A DNA stretch of 5,277 nt from an uncultured Bacteroidales bacterium (GTDB lineage: Bacteria; Bacteroidota; Bacteroidia; Bacteroidales; UBA932): positions 1 to 5,277 of the forward strand of contig CAMFSN010000098.1 of assembly GCA_945983015.1 (NCBI GenBank), in the 5' to 3' direction. Both the position numbers and the translations under genes were made by a program. Shown piece after piece: positions 1-5,277 of the stretch (position 1 is its first letter; each line of letters opens with the position of its first letter). The notes beneath the pieces are model-generated. The model was not told the origin of the DNA and ran no database searches. It saw only the letters and a program-made list of their open reading frames with translations.

Positions 1-25
1 GCTTGGAATAGGATATAGTTTCTAG
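1..25 (+). CDS. Possible 3' end of an outer-membrane beta-barrel protein gene (partial)
   Basis: One forward frame entering from the left edge reads LGIGYSF and then a TAG stop at 23-25. Alternating hydrophobic residues ending in a C-terminal phenylalanine are the usual last strand of an outer-membrane beta-barrel protein, the signal recognised by the BAM complex. Only seven codons are visible, so this is a suggestion from pattern alone. The gene would converge on yebC, whose terminator lies just downstream. No good forward terminator follows it: a short GC hairpin at 26-46 has no T-run after it. The stretch could equally be intergenic. Confidence 0.3.
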
Positions 26-52
26 GCCCGGCATCCGTCTCGGGGCATAAAC

Positions 53-81
53 AAAAAAAAGGGCGACATCACTGCCGCCCT
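53..81 (-). terminator. Intrinsic terminator of the TPR-yebC operon
   Basis: On the minus strand the transcript can form an 8-bp stem (68-61 with 80-73) closed by a GTGA loop, a GNRA-type tetraloop. One further A-T pair (81 with 60) joins the stem to a run of eight U residues (60-53). The pair 66/75 is a G-U wobble in the minus-strand RNA but an A-C mismatch in the plus-strand RNA, and no T-run follows on the plus side, so the element is oriented for minus-strand transcription. It begins 19 bases after the yebC stop codon, the expected place for the operon's end. Confidence 0.85.
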
Positions 82-100
82 CCTTAAGAATCTTAGAATT

Positions 101-850
101 CTACTCCAAAGGTTTGAGAGTAGTATATACATTGGTGACATCCTCGTCGTCCTCAAGAAGACCGGTAAGTTTGTCCAGAGTAGCCCTCTGCTCAGGAGTC
201 ACATCCTTGAGCTCGGTAGTAGGAATTCTTTCAAAACCTCCGGACACAAGTTCGAAACCGTGATCCTCGATGTACTTCTGGATCTGGCCATAGGAAGCAT
301 AATCTCCATAGATAACCACCACCTTGGTCTCATTGTCATCCTTATCCACTTCAATCTCTTCGAAGAGTTCGTCCACTCCGCAATCTATCATATCGAGCTC
401 GAGTTCCTCCAAATCCATACCCTCGCTCTCCTTGATGCGGAAGACACACTTATGGTCGAACATGAAGGATACCGAGCCGCTGGTACCCAGGGTACCTCCG
501 CACTTGGTAAAGTATGAACGGACATTAGCGACGGTACGAGTTGTGTTATCGGTAGCGGTCTCCACCAGATAAGCGATTCCAAAAGGACCATAGCCCTCGT
601 AAACCACCTCTTTGAAGTCTCCCTGCTTGCTCTCTACCGCCTTCTTGATAGCCCTCTCGATATTCTCCTTAGGCATCTGCTCAGTACGGGCAGTGGCTAA
701 GAGGGCACGAAGACGAGGGTTACCGGTCACATCAGGACCTCCCTGCTTTACTGCTATGGTAATCTCCTTTCCCAATTTGGTAAAGGTACGGGCCATATGA
801 CCCCATCTCTTCAGCTTGCGCTCCTTACGGAATTCAAAGGCTCTTCCCAT
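101..850 (-). CDS. yebC: YebC/PmpR/TACO1 family protein
   Basis: A 249-residue member of the YebC family, about the usual length (240-250). The N-terminus is the MGRAFEFRK form, which I associate with Bacteroidota, rather than the MAGHSKW form of Proteobacteria. Family motifs follow: GGPDVTGNPRLRAL (37-50), MPKENIERAIKKA (59-71), YEGYGPFGIAYLVETATDN (84-102) and GGTLGTSGSVSFMF (118-131), then an acidic C-terminal half. Family members were first named as DNA-binding regulators (PmpR); more recent work on bacterial YebC and mitochondrial TACO1 supports a ribosome-associated role relieving stalls at proline-rich stretches. Which applies here is not visible. The ATG at 850 is chosen because it gives the conserved N-terminus; the frame stays open to 883, but those 11 codons overlap the end of the TPR gene and do not look like the family. 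The stop is TAG. The gene starts one base after the TPR stop, with no strong Shine-Dalgarno sequence, so translational coupling is likely. Confidence 0.95.
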   Translation of the reverse strand: MGRAFEFRKERKLKRWGHMARTFTKLGKEITIAVKQGGPDVTGNPRLRALLATARTEQMPKENIERAIKKAVESKQGDFKEVVYEGYGPFGIAYLVETATDNTTRTVANVRSYFTKCGGTLGTSGSVSFMFDHKCVFRIKESEGMDLEELELDMIDCGVDELFEEIEVDKDDNETKVVVIYGDYASYGQIQKYIEDHGFELVSGGFERIPTTELKDVTPEQRATLDKLTGLLEDDEDVTNVYTTLKPLE

Positions 851-851
851 A

Positions 852-1526
852 TTACTCGGCGATTTCGTTAATGTATTTGTCAATATAAGATGCCTCTATG
901 CTCATAGGATACTGATCTTTTACCTTAGCATAGGCTGCGAGAGCCTTATCTTTCTGACCAAGTTCCACATACAGCTTAGCTGCTTTCACCAGATAGTCTG
1001 CGGCAAAGAGGTTGTCTGCCCTGTCAGCTGCCTTAACATAGAAATTCAAGGCTTCCTGCTTCTCATTCAATGCCAAGTGGCAATCTCCCTGAAGGGCCAA
1101 GGCGCGGGCTGACAGAATCTCATCCTTACCCTTATACTTTCTGAGGTAAGACAATGCGTCCTCCCACTGAGAAAGCTGTGCGCAGCAGATACCGGCATAA
1201 AGATAAACGGCCTGACCTGCCTTAGCGCCATATTTGTCACAAATCTGAGCGAATCCCAGAGTATTTCCGTCTCCATTCAAGGCCAACTCGTAATCAGCTG
1301 ACTGAAGGAAGACCAACTCTGAGAGATAACTCTCCTGCTGTGCCTTCTCCACTGCCGGCGCATAGATAAGCTTACTATAGGCAAGAACAGCGATTCCAGC
1401 TACCAGCAATCCAATCAGAATACCCACAAACAACTTCTTGTTCTCGATAAAAAAATTCTCTGTAGCGGAGACTGTAGAAGCCACATTCTCCTCGCGAATT
1501 TCTTCATTTGTCTTTTTCTTTGTCAT
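852..1526 (-). CDS. Membrane-anchored tetratricopeptide repeat protein
   Basis: A 224-residue protein with a charged N-terminal segment (1-31), one hydrophobic helix at about 32-53, and a soluble C-terminal domain. There is no cleavable signal peptide; with lysines before the helix (K30, K31) the helix probably acts as an uncleaved anchor, leaving the C-terminal domain in the periplasm. That domain has at least three TPR-like helical hairpins: about 101-135 (YLYAGICCAQLSQWEDALSY), 136-173 (ALALQGDCHLALNEKQEALN) and 174-207 (KLYVELGQKDKALAAYAKV). TPRs bind other proteins. The plan, one N-terminal helix plus a periplasmic TPR domain of about 200 residues, resembles E. coli YfgM, a SecYEG-associated envelope chaperone partner, but orthology is not shown. 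It is the first gene of the operon with yebC, read from a promoter at 1596-1565. The leader before the ATG has at most a weak purine motif (ACGAG). Confidence is high for the architecture and low for any specific function. Confidence 0.9.
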   Translation of the reverse strand: MTKKKTNEEIREENVASTVSATENFFIENKKLFVGILIGLLVAGIAVLAYSKLIYAPAVEKAQQESYLSELVFLQSADYELALNGDGNTLGFAQICDKYGAKAGQAVYLYAGICCAQLSQWEDALSYLRKYKGKDEILSARALALQGDCHLALNEKQEALNFYVKAADRADNLFAADYLVKAAKLYVELGQKDKALAAYAKVKDQYPMSIEASYIDKYINEIAE

Positions 1527-1564
1527 TTTTATCTCGTTTTATTGTTTCTCGTTCAAAAAGCCCA

Positions 1565-1596
1565 CAAAAATACTGATATTTCTGATAATATGCAAA
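1565..1596 (-). promoter_or_regulatory. Bacteroidota-type promoter for the TPR-yebC operon
   Basis: Read on the minus strand, TTTG at 1596-1593 is followed by 20 bases and then TATTTTTG at 1572-1565. This matches both parts of the Bacteroides primary-sigma consensus (-33 TTTG, -7 TAnnTTTG) with the expected spacing. Transcription would start a few bases downstream, near 1558-1560, giving a leader of about 32 bases before the ATG at 1526. This is inferred from the match; no start site has been measured. Confidence 0.8.
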
Positions 1597-1619
1597 AGAG
1601 CTTTTAAAGAAGAATTCAC

Positions 1620-1627
1620 TATATTTG
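1620..1627 (+). promoter_or_regulatory. Bacteroidota-type -7 box for the tricorn-glycosyltransferase operon
   Basis: TATATTTG at 1620-1627 is a full match to TAnnTTTG. No TTTG sits 19-21 bases upstream; the nearest T-run (TTTT, 1602-1605) is only 14 bases away, so the upstream element is weak or absent. Initiation would fall near 1632-1635, leaving a leader of only about 11-14 bases before the ATG at 1646. The TTG at 1625, which would extend the reading frame by seven codons, lies inside this box and so is unlikely to be the start. Confidence 0.6.
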
Positions 1628-1645
1628 TGCTTTAAGACATTAATT

Positions 1646-4600
1646 ATGAAAAAAATTTCTTTGATGAGGCTAATGGCCATTTTAGCATTGGGTGTAGTTA
1701 CGACTAGCCTTTATGCTCAGGAAAATGCCCGCTGGATTAGGAAAAGCAGCATCTCTGCCGATGGCAGCAGCATAGTGTTCGCCTACCAGGGAAACATCTA
1801 TAGCGTGGCATCGACGGGAGGAATAGCAAAGCAGATCACTTCGAACTCTGCCTACGATTCGGATCCGCTCTGGACCGCGGACGGAAAGAACGTAGTCTTC
1901 AGTTCCTACAGAGAAGGCAGCAAGGATATCTGGATAGTGTCTGCAGAAGGAGGAAAACCTAGAAGACTAACCAGTTACCCTGGCGCGGAGACTCCGCTGT
2001 TCGTTTCCAAGGACGGACAGGTATATTACTCCGCTGACATACAGGCAGACAGCAAATATAACGACCTTCCTTGGACTTCTCAGGTATATACCGTGAACAT
2101 TAAAGACGGCAAAAGCAGCCTTTTCACCTCTATACCTATGAGCAAGCTATCCATTAATAACAATGGAATAGTCATTTATGAAGATGTGAAAGGCTACGAG
2201 GATGAGTTCCGCAAGCATCACACTTCTTCAGTCACAAGGGATGTCTGGAAATACCTGCCGAAAAGAAACCAGTACATTAAGCTCAGCCGCTTTGACGGCG
2301 AGAACAGAAACCCTGTCTTCGCCTCCGACGGAAAGGACTACTACTACCTGAGCGAACAGAGCGGGAATTTCAATATCTGGAAATCTAACATCAATGCACC
2401 GGAAGAGGCCATACAGATAAGCAATCTGCCTACACATCCTATAAGGAACCTGTCCATTTCTTCCGGAAACACTCTCGCCTTCTCCTACAACGGAGACCTT
2501 TACACCTTAATTCCAGGAGAGAAAGCTCTCAAGCTTAACATTCAAATCATTAGCGACAAGCAGAGCAAGGATCTCATCCACAGGAACATCAGCAGCAATA
2601 TCACGGACCTGGCAGTAAGTCCTAATGGCAAAGAAATCGCAGTGGTGGCTCACGGCGACGTATTCGTGATCGCTCCTGAGCTGAAAGTCAGCAAGCGTAT
2701 CACCAACACTCCTTCCCAGGAGAGAAACGTCTCCTTCTCCAAGGACGGCAGGACCCTTTATTACTCAGCAGAAAGAAATGGAAACTGGAGTATCTGGAAG
2801 ACCGAACTCCTTAGGGCGGAAGACAAGTTCTTCGCCCTCTCTTATGAGACCAAGGAAAAACTCTTCAGCAAATCCGGACAGACCTGTTTCCAGCCTAAGG
2901 TATCCCCTGACGGAAAATGGGTCGCCTTCCTCAGAGACCGCACGGAACTCGTAATCAAGGGAACTGAAAAGGGAGAGGAGAAGAGCCTGCTTAAGGGAGC
3001 CAACTACTCCTACAGTGACGGAGACATCCAATTCGAGTGGTCGGATGACAGCAAGAATATCCTCAGCACCTACCAGGCTGACGGGGGCTGGAACAATGAA
3101 GACATAGCTGTGATAAATATAGAAAATGGAAAGATCACAAACCTCACCCAAAGTGGCTATTCGGACAATTCCTTCCGCTGGGCCCTGGGCGGAAAAGCTA
3201 TGATATGGGAATCTGACAAGAACGGCTACCGCAGCCACGGAAGTTGGGGCGCACACGAAGATATTTATGCTATGTTCTTTGATATCAAGGAATATAACAA
3301 GTTTGTTAGGAGCAAGGAAGAGGATAGCATAGAGGCTTACATCAAGGAAGGAAAGGATGATGCCGAGAAAGCTGAGAAAGAAAAGAAGAAAAAGAAGTCT
3401 AAGAAAGACGAGGAGAAGAAAGACAGCAGCAAGGTAGAAGAGAAAGTGGTGGAACTGCTTTTCGAAGGAAGGGAGGACAGGATAGTCAGACTTACTCCAG
3501 TCTCCGGACAAGTAGGCGACTGCTTCCTCAGCGCTGACGGAAAGACCCTCTATTTCTTCCGTGTCCAGGATAGCGGTATGGATCTGTGTAGTATGAACTG
3601 CAAGGACAAAGATTTCAAAGTGATCAGAAAAGGAATGTCCGGCAGATTCTACCCTAGTGCAGACAAAAAGACCCTTTACATCCTTGGAGGCAGAGGCATT
3701 AACAAATTGGACGTAGCCAGCGCTAAGATAGAGAGTGTGGAATTCTCCAGCGACTACGACTACCAGCCTGCAAAGGAAAGGGAGTACATCTTCGAACATA
3801 TCTGCAAGCAGGTGGAGGAAAAATTCTATGACAAGAAACTCCACGGAGTGGATTGGAAGGCTTTCTGTAATAACTATAGAGCTTTCCTTCCATATATTGA
3901 CAACAACTTTGATTTCCAGGAACTCCTCAGTGAACTTCTCGGAGAATTGAATGCCTCCCACACTGGCGCCCGCTACTATGCTTCCCCAAGTGTGAATGCC
4001 GGAAGGCTCGGAGTGCTCTACGAGCAGAATCACAAGGGCAAAGGTCTGAAAATAGCCGAGGTATTGCCAGGAAGCGAACTTAGCGTAGTGGCTCCACAGG
4101 TCGGCGCAGGAGACGTGATATTGGCAGTGGATGGAGAAGAAATCCCTGAAGGGGCACAGTGGTACGACGTACTGCGCCACAAAGCCGGAAAGAGAGTCTT
4201 CCTTAAGATTAAAAAGGGCAAGTCCGACAAGCCAGTGGAGGTGTTTGTGACTGCCAGCAGGTCAGACAGTGACTTGCTCTACAAGCGCTGGGTAGCCCAA
4301 AGGGAAAAGATGACCACGGAACTCTCCGACGGAAAGGTGGCTTACATTCACGTAGAGGGAATGGATTCTGAGAGCTACAGAGAGGCTTATTCCAAACTCC
4401 TGGGCAAATACAGGAACTGTGAGGCAGTAATCGTAGATACCCGTCATAACGGTGGCGGATGGCTTCACGACGACCTGGCCAGCCTGCTTAACGGAAAGGC
4501 TTACATAGAGTTCCGACCTAGAGGACAATACATAGGAACAGATCCTTTCAACAAGTGGTGCAAGCCAAGCTGCGTTCTTATCGGAGAGGACAACTACTCC

Positions 4601-4903
4601 GATGCCAGCGGCTTCCCTTATGTTTACAGGACATTGGGAATTGGCAAGCTTATTGGAGCACCTGTACCTGGAACTATGACTGCCGTATGGTGGGAGTATC
4701 AGATAGACCCTAGCATCGTATTCGGTATCCCTGAAGTAACTGCTTGGGGACTTAATGAGAACAGGGCTCTTGAGAATCTCTCCATCGAGCCTGACATACT
4801 GGTTTACAACACTCCTGAGAGCCTGCTTAAGGGAGAAGACCTACAACTTCAGACAGCAGTTAAAGAAATGCTTAAGGAAATAGATGCAAGAAAGAAAAAG
4901 TAA
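1646..4903 (+). CDS. Exported tricorn protease homologue (peptidase family S41)
   Basis: A 1085-residue serine protease with the complete tricorn plan. A signal peptide spans 1-24 (KK, hydrophobic core, SLYA before QE), so the enzyme acts in the periplasm, unlike the cytosolic archaeal tricorn. A first beta-propeller (about 27-310) and a second (about 316-700) carry repeated TolB/PD40-like blades such as SADGKTLYF and SPDGKWVAF. A C1 helical domain (about 704-778), a PDZ domain (786-869) and a C2 S41 domain (about 880-1085) follow. Catalytic candidates, by comparison with Thermoplasma tricorn S745, H746, S965, E1023 and oxyanion G918, are S771-H772 (in NASHTGA), S985 (in NYSDASGF), E1043 (in LENLSIEPD) and G938 (in NGGG). 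E955 may replace the S1-pocket D936, suggesting cleavage after basic residues. The family trims oligopeptides fed through the propellers. A Lys/Glu-rich insertion (567-600) interrupts the second propeller. The start is the ATG giving the signal peptide; there is no Shine-Dalgarno. The stop overlaps the next gene. Confidence 0.95.
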   Translation: MKKISLMRLMAILALGVVTTSLYAQENARWIRKSSISADGSSIVFAYQGNIYSVASTGGIAKQITSNSAYDSDPLWTADGKNVVFSSYREGSKDIWIVSAEGGKPRRLTSYPGAETPLFVSKDGQVYYSADIQADSKYNDLPWTSQVYTVNIKDGKSSLFTSIPMSKLSINNNGIVIYEDVKGYEDEFRKHHTSSVTRDVWKYLPKRNQYIKLSRFDGENRNPVFASDGKDYYYLSEQSGNFNIWKSNINAPEEAIQISNLPTHPIRNLSISSGNTLAFSYNGDLYTLIPGEKALKLNIQIISDKQSKDLIHRNISSNITDLAVSPNGKEIAVVAHGDVFVIAPELKVSKRITNTPSQERNVSFSKDGRTLYYSAERNGNWSIWKTELLRAEDKFFALSYETKEKLFSKSGQTCFQPKVSPDGKWVAFLRDRTELVIKGTEKGEEKSLLKGANYSYSDGDIQFEWSDDSKNILSTYQADGGWNNEDIAVINIENGKITNLTQSGYSDNSFRWALGGKAMIWESDKNGYRSHGSWGAHEDIYAMFFDIKEYNKFVRSKEEDSIEAYIKEGKDDAEKAEKEKKKKKSKKDEEKKDSSKVEEKVVELLFEGREDRIVRLTPVSGQVGDCFLSADGKTLYFFRVQDSGMDLCSMNCKDKDFKVIRKGMSGRFYPSADKKTLYILGGRGINKLDVASAKIESVEFSSDYDYQPAKEREYIFEHICKQVEEKFYDKKLHGVDWKAFCNNYRAFLPYIDNNFDFQELLSELLGELNASHTGARYYASPSVNAGRLGVLYEQNHKGKGLKIAEVLPGSELSVVAPQVGAGDVILAVDGEEIPEGAQWYDVLRHKAGKRVFLKIKKGKSDKPVEVFVTASRSDSDLLYKRWVAQREKMTTELSDGKVAYIHVEGMDSESYREAYSKLLGKYRNCEAVIVDTRHNGGGWLHDDLASLLNGKAYIEFRPRGQYIGTDPFNKWCKPSCVLIGEDNYSDASGFPYVYRTLGIGKLIGAPVPGTMTAVWWEYQIDPSIVFGIPEVTAWGLNENRALENLSIEPDILVYNTPESLLKGEDLQLQTAVKEMLKEIDARKKK
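3344..3445 (+). other. Charged low-complexity insertion in the tricorn second propeller (residues 567-600)
   Basis: This stretch encodes about 34 residues that are almost all Lys, Glu, Asp, Ser or Ala, including five lysines in a row (580-584). The DNA includes an unbroken purine run of 24 bases at 3374-3397. It lies between blade-like segments (HEDIYAMFF before, RIVRLTP after), so it is probably a surface loop that does not disturb the propeller fold. Similar charged insertions are, from memory, common in Bacteroidota tricorn homologues. Its role is unknown. Confidence 0.7.
4874..4878 (+). promoter_or_regulatory. Ribosome binding site inside the tricorn gene for the glycosyltransferase
   Basis: AAGGA at 4874-4878 lies five bases before the ATG at 4884, inside the last codons of the tricorn gene. 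It is the clearest Shine-Dalgarno-like match before any start in this window and supports that ATG as the glycosyltransferase start, and with it the 20-bp overlap of the two genes. Confidence 0.6.
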
Positions 4904-5277
4904 ACTCGTTATCATTCCTACTTATAAGGAGATAGAAAACATAGAAGCCATTTCCAGGGCGGTGCTCGCCCTGGAAGAGGGCTTTCATATTCTGGTAATA
5001 GACGACGGCTCCCCTGACGGGACAGCTCAGAAGGTGAAAAGCCTTCAGGAAGAATTTCCTGAAAGGCTTTTCCTTATAGAACGCCAGGGAAAACTGGGTC
5101 TGGGAACCGCCTATATCACGGGATTTAAGTGGGGCTTGGAAAAGCACTACGACTATATCTTTGAGATGGATGCCGATTTCTCTCACGACCCAAAGGATTT
5201 GCCCCGACTCCTGTCCGCCTGTGAAGAGGGAGGAGCGGATTTCGCCATAGGTTCCCGCTATGCAGACGGAGTGAGCG
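4884..5277 (+). CDS. Family 2 glycosyltransferase, polyprenyl-phosphate mannose synthase-like (5' part)
   Basis: The first 131 residues of a GT2 (GT-A fold) enzyme, cut by the window end. It resembles the DPM1/dolichyl-phosphate mannosyltransferase group, which transfers a sugar, usually mannose from GDP-mannose, to a polyprenyl phosphate at the cytoplasmic face of the membrane. Motifs in order: VIIPTYKEIENI (9-20), IDDGSPDGT (39-47) for nucleotide binding, KLGLGTAYITGFKWGLE (70-86), EMDADFSHDP (94-103) with the metal-binding D96-A-D98, and GSRYADG (123-129). No membrane helix is seen in this part; some relatives have C-terminal helices beyond the window. The start overlaps the tricorn stop by 20 bp in another frame, with AAGGA five bases upstream, so the two genes are co-transcribed and probably translationally coupled. 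Mannose and GDP-mannose are inferred from the family; other GT2 polyprenyl-phosphate transferases (e.g. ArnC or GtrB type) share several motifs. Confidence 0.93.
   Translation, partial: MQERKSKLVIIPTYKEIENIEAISRAVLALEEGFHILVIDDGSPDGTAQKVKSLQEEFPERLFLIERQGKLGLGTAYITGFKWGLEKHYDYIFEMDADFSHDPKDLPRLLSACEEGGADFAIGSRYADGVS
4951..4977 (+). repeat. Perfect 10-bp inverted repeat inside the glycosyltransferase gene
   Basis: TTCCAGGGCG (4952-4961) and CGCCCTGGAA (4967-4976) are exact inverted copies around a 5-base spacer, with a possible extra T-G pair (4951/4977). The stem is GC-rich and lies 68 bases after the start codon, in codons for residues about 23-32. No T-run follows. It may form an mRNA hairpin, but the coding sequence alone could have produced it. 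Confidence 0.75.
5036..5072 (+). repeat. 16-bp inverted repeat with terminator-like shape inside the glycosyltransferase gene
   Basis: GAAAAGCCTTCAGGAA (5036-5051) pairs with TTCCTGAAAGGCTTTTC (5056-5072), all 16 bases of the left arm with one extra A bulged in the right arm, around a GAAT loop. The inner 11-bp GC-containing stem is flanked by AAAA on the left and TTTT on the right, so on both strands it has the form of an intrinsic terminator with a short T-run. It sits in frame within the coding region (residues about 51-63, VKSLQEEFPERLF). Confidence 0.75.

Noticed and set aside
26..46. Short GC hairpin as a forward terminator for the possible OMP gene.
   Set aside because: The stem is only four or five pairs, needs a mismatch to extend, and is followed by A-rich rather than T-rich sequence.
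482..496. Palindrome GGTACCC-A-GGGTACC inside yebC.
   Set aside because: It is explained by the repeated Gly-Thr codons of the conserved GTLGTSG motif and is too short to suggest a separate role.
851..883. Extended yebC start at 883, adding 11 codons.
   Set aside because: The added residues do not resemble the family, the segment codes for the end of the TPR protein in another frame, and the ATG at 850 gives the conserved MGRAFEFRK start.
1625..1645. Upstream TTG start for the tricorn gene.
   Set aside because: The TTG lies within the probable -7 promoter box, and starting there would put seven extra residues before a good signal peptide.
2765..4180. A 471-codon open frame on the minus strand, antisense to the tricorn gene.
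   Set aside because: It lies wholly inside a gene with clear domains and catalytic motifs. Its product has no recognisable family and is a hydrophobic, Val/Phe/Leu-rich string expected from the complement of Lys/Glu/Asp codons. No start signal or promoter box is seen near 4180.
4262..4528. Minus-strand open frame of 88 codons, and similar short frames throughout the tricorn and TPR genes.
   Set aside because: All overlap real genes in other frames and have no family motifs or start signals.
4872..5186. Minus-strand open frame of 104 codons at the right end.
   Set aside because: It is antisense to the glycosyltransferase, whose motifs are unambiguous in the forward frame.

Overview
The window reads as an ordinary chromosomal segment of a member of the Bacteroidota, probably Bacteroidales. 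The supporting signs are two promoter cores of the Bacteroides type (TAnnTTTG, one with a TTTG 20 bp upstream), start codons with weak or no Shine-Dalgarno sequence, the MGRAFEFRK-type N-terminus of YebC, and an exported tricorn-type protease with a Lys/Glu-rich insertion. The genus cannot be fixed from this sequence alone.

Layout. The first 25 bases may hold the last codons of an outer-membrane beta-barrel gene on the + strand (weak call). Next is an intrinsic terminator serving the minus strand (53-81). Two minus-strand genes form a tight operon transcribed leftwards: a single-pass membrane TPR protein (852-1526), then YebC (101-850), separated by one base. A 119-bp divergent intergenic region (1527-1645) carries a good promoter for that operon and a -7-type box for the rightward operon. 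Rightwards, a 1085-residue exported tricorn protease homologue (1646-4903) is followed, with a 20-bp overlap, by the 5' part of a family 2 glycosyltransferase resembling dolichyl/polyprenyl-phosphate mannose synthase (from 4884, cut by the window end).

How the genes relate. The leftward pair joins a probable envelope scaffold or chaperone-like TPR protein to YebC, a translation-associated factor often annotated as a transcriptional regulator. The rightward pair joins a periplasmic peptide-degrading enzyme to a cytoplasmic-face enzyme that charges a lipid carrier with a sugar. The overlap points to co-translation, but no shared pathway can be proven here.

Points for a second look: the complete tricorn catalytic set (S771, H772, S985, E1043, with G938) at nearly archaeal spacing behind a signal peptide; the charged insertion in its second propeller with a possible O-glycosylation sequon beside it; and two strong inverted repeats in the first 190 bases of the glycosyltransferase gene, one of them shaped like a bidirectional terminator inside an open frame. 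I see no CRISPR array, transposon, rRNA or tRNA, and no clearly new multi-gene system.
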